Positions 1 to 5,046 of a DNA stretch of 5,068 nt are shown in pieces (the stretch's first letter is position 1; each line of letters starts with the position of its first letter). The notes under the pieces were generated by a model. The model saw only the letters and a program-made list of their open reading frames with translations. It had not been told where the DNA came from and did no database searches. This DNA comes from an uncultured Lachnospiraceae bacterium (lineage in GTDB: Bacteria > Bacillota > Clostridia > Lachnospirales > Lachnospiraceae), in assembly GCA_947175775.1 (NCBI GenBank), contig CAMWNY010000229.1, positions 1 through 5,068 on the forward strand. Reading direction: 5' to 3'. The position numbers were made by a program, and so were the translations under genes.

Positions 1-468
1 GTGGCGGAGTATGTGATTGATACGACAAACCTGCTGACGAGGGAGTTAAAAACGGAGCTTGACAGGATTTTCGTAAGCAATCAGGCGTACAACAGCCTTA
101 TGGTAAACGTAATGTCATTCGGTTTTAAACACGGTATACCGCAGGATGCGGATCTTGTATTTGATGTACGGTTTCTGCCAAACCCTTTTTATATTGATGA
201 GCTGAAACTCAAGACCGGACTTGATAAAGAAGTTCAGGATTATGTAATGGGGTATCCGGAGGCACATGCGTTTATAGATAAGCTAACCGATATGATTGAA
301 TTCCTTATTCCCAACTATATTAAGGAGGGAAAATATCAGCTTGTGATTGCAATTGGCTGTACGGGAGGACAGCACCGAAGCGTGACGCTCGCAGGTGAGT
401 TATACAACAGGCTCAAGGACAAGGGAGATTACGGACTTACGCTGCGCCATCGCGATACACATGGTTAA
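1..468 (+). CDS. rapZ: RapZ/YvcJ nucleotide-binding protein, C-terminal half (5' end outside window)
   Basis: The frame is open from the first base and ends at TAA 466-468, giving 155 residues. The family is about 285-295 residues, so the N-terminal P-loop (Walker A) NTPase domain lies to the left of the window and the GTG at base 1 is an internal Val codon. The visible part is the family's C-terminal domain. It has the block FGFKHGIPQDADLVFDVRFL around residues 40-59, then PNPFY and TGLDKEVQDYV, then IGCTGGQHRSV near residues 118-128 and a terminal LRHRD. In E. coli RapZ this domain binds the small RNAs GlmZ/GlmY and adapts RNase E. In Bacillus the homologue YvcJ binds and hydrolyses nucleotides and is linked to cell-envelope metabolism and competence. 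Which role applies here cannot be told from sequence. It directly precedes whiA, the usual arrangement in Gram-positive genomes. Identification is secure. Confidence 0.95.
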   Translation: MAEYVIDTTNLLTRELKTELDRIFVSNQAYNSLMVNVMSFGFKHGIPQDADLVFDVRFLPNPFYIDELKLKTGLDKEVQDYVMGYPEAHAFIDKLTDMIEFLIPNYIKEGKYQLVIAIGCTGGQHRSVTLAGELYNRLKDKGDYGLTLRHRDTHG

Positions 469-470
469 AT

Positions 471-478
471 GGGAGGAG
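471..478 (+). promoter_or_regulatory. Ribosome binding site of whiA that decides the start
   Basis: GGGAGGAG lies between the rapZ stop (466-468) and ATG 481, with 4 nt between GGAGG and the ATG. The in-frame ATG at 469 sits upstream of this site and has no ribosome binding site of its own. Start 481 also gives the canonical WhiA N-terminus MSFSGEIK, so 481 is preferred over 469. Confidence 0.8.
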
Positions 479-480
479 CT

Positions 481-1101
481 ATGTCATTTTCAGGAGAGAT
501 TAAAAGGGAGCTTGAGAAAAAGACGTTTGCCCCAAATTCCAAGCGGGCATTTCTGCGGGACGCGTTTTTGGAAACAGGCTCTATGAGCAATCCCGAAAAA
601 GGGTATCACTTGGAGTTTGTCTGTGAGGATGAAACACATGCGGCAAAGCTTATTGAAACAATGCGGGCGTATGAGATTGCAGCGAAGAGCGTGCAAAGAA
701 AACGTTATACCGTTGTGTATATCAAGGAAAGTGAAGATATTGTGCGGCTTTTGAATGTGATGGGGGCGCATAACTGTCTGATGAATTTGGAAAATCTGCG
801 CATATTAAAGGATATGCGCAATTCGATTAACCGCAGGGTCAATTGCGAAACGGCGAATATTTCAAAGACAGTCAGCGCGGCAAACAAACAGATTGAGGAT
901 ATTGAGTACATCAGAAAGCATTACGGATTTGATGATTTGAGCGAGAATTTGCGGGAAATGGCAAAAATAAGGCTTGAATATCCGGATGCTACGCTCAAGG
1001 AGCTGGGGGAATATCTTGTGCCTCCTGTGGGAAAATCCGGAGTAAATCACCGGCTCAGAAAGCTCAGCGAATTGGCAGACAGTATAAAAGGTAAGGGATA
1101 A
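481..1101 (+). CDS. whiA: WhiA-type DNA-binding protein lacking most of the WhiA_N domain
   Basis: The frame encodes 206 residues from ATG 481, whereas WhiA proteins are usually about 300-320. The first 14 residues (MSFSGEIKRELEKK) match the normal WhiA start. The sequence then passes within about six residues to KRAFLRDAFLETGS (21-34), which in full-length homologues begins the second LAGLIDADG-like domain. Roughly 90-100 residues, nearly the whole first domain, are therefore missing in frame. What follows is intact: NPEKGYHLE (38-46), YIKESEDIV (80-88), MGAHN (94-98), RILKDMRNSINRRVNCETAN (107-126), and the helix-turn-helix region with ATLKELG and PPVGKSGVNHRLRKLSE (181-197). WhiA is a transcription factor needed for sporulation septation in Streptomyces and linked to cell division and metabolism in Bacillus. 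Its DNA contact is mainly through the C-terminal HTH, so binding could persist. It lies 12 nt after rapZ and 2 nt before the lipid kinase gene. Family identity is very likely; whether this short form works is unknown. Confidence 0.88.
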   Translation: MSFSGEIKRELEKKTFAPNSKRAFLRDAFLETGSMSNPEKGYHLEFVCEDETHAAKLIETMRAYEIAAKSVQRKRYTVVYIKESEDIVRLLNVMGAHNCLMNLENLRILKDMRNSINRRVNCETANISKTVSAANKQIEDIEYIRKHYGFDDLSENLREMAKIRLEYPDATLKELGEYLVPPVGKSGVNHRLRKLSELADSIKGKG

Positions 1102-1103
1102 GA

Positions 1104-2018
1104 ATGAGTAAGAAAGCATTGTTTATATTAAATCCCCACTCAGGAAAGGGATTGATTAAAAATCATCTTTTGGAGATATTGGATATTCTTGTGAAGGCGG
1201 ATTACGAGGTTACGGTATATCCGACGCAGAGCCGCGGTGATGCGGAGCGCGTGATGCGGGAGCGTGACAAGGATTATGAATTGGTTGTGTGCAGCGGCGG
1301 TGACGGTACGCTGGATGAGATTGTGACCGGTATGATACAGTCAGGATTTAAGACGACAATCGGATACATTCCGGCAGGAAGCACCAACGATTTTGCGAGG
1401 AGTCTGAAAATTCCGGGTACGATGAAAAAAGCAGCGGAGGTGATTGTAGCAGGCAATGTATTTGCGTGTGATGTCGGGCGCTTTAACAGGGATGTGTTTG
1501 TTTATATTGCAGCGTTTGGACTGTTTACGGAAGTTTCCTACGGAACGCCGCAGGAAATGAAGAATATGCTTGGCCATATGGCGTACATTTTGGAGGGCGT
1601 TAAGCAGCTCGCAAATATCAAATCCTATGCGTTAAAAGTGACATATGTGTCAGAAAACGGCGAGGAAAAGGTGATTGAGGGCGATTTTATTTATGGAATG
1701 GTAACAAACTCCCATTCGATAGGCGGCTTTAAGAGCATTGCCGGAAACGTGTTTAAGGGTGGAATTGATTTAAATGACGGATTATTCGAGGTCACATTGA
1801 TAAAGGTTCCCAAAAATCCAATGGAGCTTAATTCCATCTTGGCGGCGCTTGCAATTGCGGATATTGATACAAAATATATGTACAATTTTAAAACAAACAA
1901 AATTGTATTTGAGTCGGAGGACGAGGTCGCATGGACGCTCGACGGAGAGTACGGCGGAAAACATACCAAAGTGGAGCTTTTTGACGATAAGGAGGCAATG
2001 GACATTATCGTACGCTGA
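1104..2018 (+). CDS. Diacylglycerol kinase-type lipid kinase (YegS/Rv2252/BmrU family)
   Basis: This is a complete 304-residue cytosolic kinase, the usual length of the family. The start at ATG 1104 is 2 nt after the whiA stop, with AAGGGA (1093-1098) 5 nt upstream as ribosome binding site inside the end of whiA; translational coupling is likely. Visible motifs are NPHSGKG near residues 10-16, the nucleotide-binding SGGDGTLDE (64-72), PAGSTNDFAR (90-99), CDVGRFN (122-128, whose Asp matches the position of a metal/catalytic Asp in the Staphylococcus enzyme DgkB), DGLFEV (225-230) and W-T-LDGE (277-282). These proteins transfer phosphate from ATP to diacylglycerol or related lipids, returning diacylglycerol released during envelope synthesis to phosphatidic acid. 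The exact lipid substrate cannot be read from sequence. Its stop lies only 2 nt from the convergent histidine kinase stop. No signal peptide or membrane segment is apparent. Confidence 0.92.
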   Translation: MSKKALFILNPHSGKGLIKNHLLEILDILVKADYEVTVYPTQSRGDAERVMRERDKDYELVVCSGGDGTLDEIVTGMIQSGFKTTIGYIPAGSTNDFARSLKIPGTMKKAAEVIVAGNVFACDVGRFNRDVFVYIAAFGLFTEVSYGTPQEMKNMLGHMAYILEGVKQLANIKSYALKVTYVSENGEEKVIEGDFIYGMVTNSHSIGGFKSIAGNVFKGGIDLNDGLFEVTLIKVPKNPMELNSILAALAIADIDTKYMYNFKTNKIVFESEDEVAWTLDGEYGGKHTKVELFDDKEAMDIIVR

Positions 2019-2037
2019 TTTTACAGCTTTAAAATCA
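2016..2037. repeat. Inverted repeat across the two convergent stop codons
   Basis: Arms TGATTTTA (2016-2023) and TAAAATCA (2030-2037) are perfect reverse complements separated by CAGCTT. The central AGCT extends the symmetry, so only one base pair in the 22-bp dyad fails to match. The left arm begins at the lipid kinase stop TGA, and the histidine kinase stop (TAA on the - strand, 2021-2023) lies within it. The stem is AT-rich and no clear T-tract follows on either strand, so it is a weak candidate for a bidirectional transcription end. It could also be chance. Confidence 0.4.
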
Positions 2038-3337
2038 CATCGACAAAAAATTCCTGCTCATTGTTGGATGCGTGCGCAGAACCGCCGTATTTTTCCGCGA
2101 TGGCAGTGATGGAAACAAGACCGGTTCCTGTTCCGCTGTGTTTGGTGGAATGGTAGCCGTCTTTTGCTTTTCTGACCGATCCGTCAAAGCTGTTTGTAGA
2201 AACAATATACAGACTGTTTCCATGGCGGATTTCTGATGTCAGGGAGAAATAGCGTTTTTCTTTTGGTACGCTAATACAGGCAGCAATGGCATTTTCCATC
2301 AGATTTCCAAATAACGCTGCCATGTCAAGCTCGGAAACCGTCAGCGGTTCCGGCAGCGAAATATTCCAGTCCGTATTAATTCCGGCAGATACAGCCATTT
2401 CATGATAATAACCAAACAGGGCATTGAGAGCGGCATTTGCGCAGTAGGTTGCGGGTGTATTTTCCACGAGCCGTATTTCGTATGCATTCAGGTGCGTCCG
2501 TATGCTGTCAAGATCGCCTTTTTCCGCAAGAGAGGCAAGCAGATATACGGAATGGCGGAAATCGTGGCGCAGCTGCGTTGTCAGTTTCATGTAATTTTGC
2601 AGTGCATAATACTGATGGGACTGCATTTCAAGAAGCTGGGCGCGTTCCTTTAGTTTTGCGTGTTCTAATATGATGGTTGCAGCGCGATAAAACAGTATGT
2701 AGATCACGATGAGAAGCGCAAGGGCACACAGCTCCATAAGCGGAAAGAGGTAGGAAAGCCGCCCTGCCCAAAGGGTGCTGTAGGAGTGTGGAATGAACGA
2801 TATATTCAGAACGAGAAAAATACCGGAGAGCATCACGGTGGAGTACCATACCTTTGGAAAATCCAATTGGTCAATTGCCCATGTAAGCTGATGACGGGAG
2901 GGGTAAGCAAATAAAATCGGCATGAGGCATGCAAACCCTAGTTGGAACATTGCGGCTTCGACAGAGAGATTGGCAGCGCCTGATGTCGGATTGAGGTGAG
3001 CATCAAATGCATAGGCAAACTGTGCCGGAAATGATTGTACAGTACAGACACCGACATAAATCGCAAGGGCTTTTGACAGGTCTATATTCAGCGTGCCGCG
3101 GTATAGGAAAAAAAACAGGGGCAGGAAAAGCATGAGCATATAGCTGGTGTCAAACCGAAATGCCACATAAAGCCATGAGGCAGCCAAAATGTAAGGAATG
3201 ATTGCCGCTGCGCATATGAGAATTGTTTTTAAAGGAGAATATTTCATTTGATTTTTTGCGGGGAGATAGCAGGATGCTGCCGCAGGGATTAAGACAAGAA
3301 GCTGTATCAGTGCGGATTGCCATGTGCGGGTATTCAT
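2021..3337 (-). CDS. GHKL-domain sensor histidine kinase with polytopic membrane domain (AgrC-like architecture)
   Basis: This is a 438-residue membrane sensor when started at ATG 3337. An upstream in-frame ATG at 3361 would add eight residues but has no ribosome binding site, while AGGAGG (3349-3354) lies 11 nt before 3337. About six or seven hydrophobic segments occupy residues ~8-25, 37-60, 66-79, 89-111, 130-145, 164-182 and 197-217. A short helical linker (~220-250) follows, then the phosphoacceptor box LRHDFRHS with His258 as likely phosphorylation site. The GHKL ATPase has an N box NLMENAIAA (345-353), TNSFDG (381-386) and a G box SGTGTGL (401-407). This layout is typical of sensors paired with LytTR regulators, such as AgrC for peptide pheromones. 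The cognate regulator lies immediately upstream in the same operon. The ligand is unknown and no pheromone gene is adjacent. All key kinase residues appear intact. Confidence 0.9.
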   Translation of the reverse strand: MNTRTWQSALIQLLVLIPAAASCYLPAKNQMKYSPLKTILICAAAIIPYILAASWLYVAFRFDTSYMLMLFLPLFFFLYRGTLNIDLSKALAIYVGVCTVQSFPAQFAYAFDAHLNPTSGAANLSVEAAMFQLGFACLMPILFAYPSRHQLTWAIDQLDFPKVWYSTVMLSGIFLVLNISFIPHSYSTLWAGRLSYLFPLMELCALALLIVIYILFYRAATIILEHAKLKERAQLLEMQSHQYYALQNYMKLTTQLRHDFRHSVYLLASLAEKGDLDSIRTHLNAYEIRLVENTPATYCANAALNALFGYYHEMAVSAGINTDWNISLPEPLTVSELDMAALFGNLMENAIAACISVPKEKRYFSLTSEIRHGNSLYIVSTNSFDGSVRKAKDGYHSTKHSGTGTGLVSITAIAEKYGGSAHASNNEQEFFVDVILKL

Positions 3338-3348
3338 AAATAAAATTT

Positions 3349-3354
3349 CCTCCT
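3349..3354 (-). promoter_or_regulatory. Ribosome binding site of the histidine kinase gene
   Basis: AGGAGG on the - strand, with an 11-nt AT-rich spacer to ATG 3337. It lies downstream of the alternative ATG 3361, which argues against that start. The spacer is longer than the usual 5-9 nt, so translation may be moderate. Confidence 0.65.
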
Positions 3355-3369
3355 TTTGCATCGGCAGGA

Positions 3370-4116
3370 CTATGGTGCGCGGCGGTGTGCCGCTTGGCGC
3401 CGGCGTATGCTGTTGAAATGATAGTCCTGTATTGCCTGCTCAATTTTCAGGCGGTCACGTACGCGGATTGGAAAATACCTTCCGTTTTCCAAAATGCAGC
3501 AGCTATTCCCAAAATCCGTAATGTATTCGGCATTTACGGCAACACCTTTGTTGACAGTAATAAAGCGTGCGTCGTTTTCCGTAAGCTGCAGAAATGCTGT
3601 CAGTGTCATTCGGCTTTTGACGCAGGTGCCGTTCATCAGGCTGATGTGAATATAGTGAGCATCCGTTATGACAGATATAATTTCATGGAGAAATAGGGAA
3701 ACGGTTTTGCGGTCACTAGGCACTTCTACATATTTTGAAGACATTGGCAGTAATGTGGATACATCTTGCAGGACGGCATCTATCCGCTGTGGGGAAAACG
3801 GTTTGGTGACATATTCAAAGGCATGGCAGGAAAAGGCTTCCGGCATAAAATCCGCACTGGAGGTCACAAACACGAGGACACACCGGGGATCTAAGCTGCG
3901 CATTCTGAGCGCGGCAGTGATGCCGTTCATATCGTTCAGATAGATGTCCATAAAGACAACGGAAAAACTGCCGCGGTCGAAAGCGTCCAAGAAGGCTTCG
4001 GCGTTTGTGAACGGGACGGTTTCAATCAGATAGTTGTTTTGCGCACCGAAATCATGGCAAAGCTGCGCCAACTCGTCCAAACAGGTTTGTTCGTCATCTA
4101 CTAAGGCAATCTTCAA
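3370..4116 (-). CDS. LytTR-family response regulator, TTG start
   Basis: This is a 248-residue cytoplasmic transcription regulator. Residues 1-120 are a receiver domain: acidic pair D7-D8 in ALVDDE, phosphoacceptor D57 in VVFMDIYL, T85 in VFVTSS and K105 in YVTKPF. Residues ~128-232 form a LytTR DNA-binding domain, with SKYVEVPS, HEIISVITDAHYIHIS, the FITVNKGVAVNAEYI segment and a final FPIRVRDRL. The start codon is TTG: an in-frame TGA lies immediately before it, so no ATG is possible, and GAGGTGA (4123-4129) stands 6 nt upstream. Starting there gives the normal receiver beginning MKIALVDDE. The C-terminus carries an arginine-rich tail, RRRQAAHRRAP, beyond the usual LytTR end. The gene precedes its partner kinase by 32 nt and they form an AgrA/AgrC-like pair. 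LytTR proteins commonly bind direct repeats; I saw no clear copy upstream. Target genes are unknown. Confidence 0.93.
   Translation of the reverse strand: MKIALVDDEQTCLDELAQLCHDFGAQNNYLIETVPFTNAEAFLDAFDRGSFSVVFMDIYLNDMNGITAALRMRSLDPRCVLVFVTSSADFMPEAFSCHAFEYVTKPFSPQRIDAVLQDVSTLLPMSSKYVEVPSDRKTVSLFLHEIISVITDAHYIHISLMNGTCVKSRMTLTAFLQLTENDARFITVNKGVAVNAEYITDFGNSCCILENGRYFPIRVRDRLKIEQAIQDYHFNSIRRRQAAHRRAP
3379..3393 (-). repeat. GC-rich hairpin at the 3' end of the response regulator gene
   Basis: On the - strand GCGGC and GCCGC are perfect 5-bp arms around a 5-nt loop (ACACC), lying in the codons of the arginine-rich tail, about 25 nt before the kinase ribosome binding site. No T-tract follows, so it is not a terminator. 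It could influence translation or mRNA stability between the two genes, but a short stem in GC-rich sequence can also arise by chance. Confidence 0.35.
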
Positions 4117-4122
4117 TCAGGT

Positions 4123-4129
4123 TCACCTC
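4123..4129 (-). promoter_or_regulatory. Ribosome binding site supporting the TTG start of the response regulator
   Basis: GAGGTGA on the - strand with a 6-nt spacer to TTG 4116. It fixes the start because the in-frame codon directly before TTG is the stop TGA (4117-4119). Confidence 0.8.
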
Positions 4130-4156
4130 ATTTTCGTAAAAAATTTGTTGTGTAGT

Positions 4157-4185
4157 ATTTTATAATGACTACCGGCGGCTGACGA
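4157..4185 (-). promoter_or_regulatory. Candidate sigma-A promoter of the two-component operon
   Basis: On the - strand a TAAAAT -10 (4157-4162; the alternative TATAAA overlaps at 4159-4164) is preceded after 17 nt by TCGTCA (4180-4185), a 4-of-6 match to the -35 consensus. It lies about 40 nt before the TTG start, in and just after the 3' end of the Rpn-like gene. Arms GTAGT (4152-4156) and ACTAC (4168-4172) flank the -10 and could form an operator. The -35 is weak and read-through from the promoter at 4959-4987 is also possible. Confidence 0.35.
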
Positions 4186-4946
4186 AACCGATTTGCTCTT
4201 CAAAGTGTTCTATTGAATGCGCTCTCCTTGCAACTTTAAACCACTCCCGCAAGGTCTGCATATCGGTTTGCTCCATGATGATATCTTTGAGAGTGTCTGA
4301 CGGTTCGCCAATGTCTTCAAGAAGTTCAATAATGACCTCTGCCCGCTCTGTCAGTTTGCCTTCCTCTCTGCCTTCTTCTCGGAGTCCCTGCTCATAAAGC
4401 TTTTTATCAAATAACAACATATGAAACACCTCACTTCTATGTTTGCCAATAATATCCGTAAGGACATCATTATCCTCACACTTATCCATAGCCGGTTCCA
4501 CGGCTTTCTCCAATGAGTAACCTTTGCCAATATTCCCGTTTACTTCCCCGACAAAATACGCGTAGTCATGGAGCCGTTTGCATTTATCCAGAAGCTCCAT
4601 ATTATGTTCGTAGTGGATATTGAGCATTGTAGCGACGCACTCCAATGCAGGCGTGGAGCCGTCCTTTTCGGTAAACGCGTCTGAAAGGCGAAACTCCTGT
4701 ATGTCGGGCTGTTTATCCTTCCCGTTGTAAAAATAATATATTTCGGCGTCGGAAGCGGTACGAGCGTCCGCCCATAAATGTTCAGACTGTTTTCCTTAAT
4801 ATACGCCTCATATAACCTCGAGAAATAGACAAGTCCCCGAATGGGCACATTTGGATTATAGGTTGCCTGATGCTCATAAAGGTGTATTTTCGCCGTATAG
4901 ATAGTTTTTTGAAGAATTTTCCTATAGTCTGTTTTATTTTTGTCAT
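4169..4946 (-). pseudogene. Rpn-like PD-(D/E)XK nuclease/putative transposase, twice frameshifted and N-terminally short
   Basis: Three - strand frames together give one recognisable protein of about 259 residues. Frame A starts at ATG 4946 (AAGGAG at 4952-4957, 5-nt spacer) and reads MTKIKQ. A -1 shift by about 4929 leads into frame B, DYRKILQKTIYTAKIHLYEH and onward to TPKYIIF. A second -1 shift at the five-T run (4729-4733) leads into frame C, YNGKDKQPDIQEFRLSDAF, then ECVATMLNIHYEHNMELLDKC, a charged repeat REEGREEGK and the C-terminus ending at TAG 4169-4171. Phrases such as NVPIRGLVYFSRLY, IPTP/LPTPKYIIFYNG and LECVATMLNINYGHN-like text mark the Rpn/'putative transposase' family (about 300 residues), thought to act as recombination-promoting endonucleases. 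An EHQ motif resembling the catalytic E-x-Q/K is present, but the preceding ~90 residues with the catalytic Asp are absent. It is therefore probably inactive, unless the shifts are sequencing errors. Confidence 0.82.
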
Positions 4947-4951
4947 TTGTA

Positions 4952-4957
4952 CTCCTT
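4952..4957 (-). promoter_or_regulatory. Ribosome binding site before the Rpn-like reading frame
   Basis: AAGGAG on the - strand, 5 nt before ATG 4946. It indicates that 4946 is or was a real translation start, although the frame it opens is lost after about six codons. Confidence 0.65.
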
Positions 4958-4958
4958 C

Positions 4959-4987
4959 ATTATACCAATTTCGCGTTTGTTATTCAA
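4959..4987 (-). promoter_or_regulatory. Sigma-A-like promoter with extended -10 upstream of the Rpn-like gene
   Basis: On the - strand a perfect TATAAT (4959-4964) is preceded by TGG, making an extended -10 (TGnTATAAT). After a 17-nt spacer lies TTGAAT (4982-4987), matching TTGA of the -35 consensus. The predicted transcript start, about 7 nt past the -10 at around 4952, falls inside the ribosome binding site and only about 6 nt before ATG 4946, so the leader would be extremely short. The promoter could therefore drive a different start or give weak or leaderless translation. Confidence 0.55.
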
Positions 4988-5017
4988 TTGCTCATTTGTT
5001 CGTGAGAATATACTGTT

Positions 5018-5046
5018 ACTGTCAAGTAATCGTTGGCAGTTTTTTT
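5018..5046 (+). terminator. Candidate rho-independent terminator on the + strand
   Basis: Arms ACTGTCA (5018-5024) and TGGCAGT (5034-5040) form a 7-bp RNA stem including one G-U pair, with a 9-nt loop, followed by seven T (5040-5046). On the - strand no T-tract follows, so direction is +. No + strand gene is visible between 2018 and this point, so the transcript it would end is unexplained. The stem is short and only moderately stable. Confidence 0.45.

Noticed and set aside
395..586. Open frame overlapping the rapZ/whiA junction on the + strand
   Set aside because: It overlaps two well-conserved genes in another frame and shows no recognisable protein features; a shadow frame.
490..1119. 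Several - strand open frames antisense to whiA
   Set aside because: All are opposite a strongly conserved coding region, have no convincing ribosome binding sites and no recognisable domains.
2402..2673. Plus-strand open frames antisense to the histidine kinase
   Set aside because: The - strand kinase is intact with all motifs; these frames show no family signal.
3338..3369. AgrD-like peptide gene between regulator and kinase
   Set aside because: The gap is only 32 nt and holds nothing but the kinase ribosome binding site.
3385..3943. Plus-strand open frames antisense to the response regulator
   Set aside because: The receiver and LytTR domains on the - strand explain the sequence fully.
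4123..4131. A two-codon mini-ORF (ATG AGG TGA) on the - strand before the response regulator
   Set aside because: It arises from the ribosome binding site itself and has no start signal of its own; chance is sufficient.
4725..4735. Canonical X XXY YYZ programmed -1 frameshift site in the Rpn-like gene
   Set aside because: In the reading frame the codons are ATT ATT TTT ACA, which do not form the standard heptamer; only single-codon slippage is possible, and a second shift upstream favours gene decay.
5011..5040. LytTR-type direct-repeat binding site (ACAGTA repeats on the - strand)
   Set aside because: The two repeats are directly adjacent instead of spaced by about one helical turn, and the site is far from the regulator promoter.
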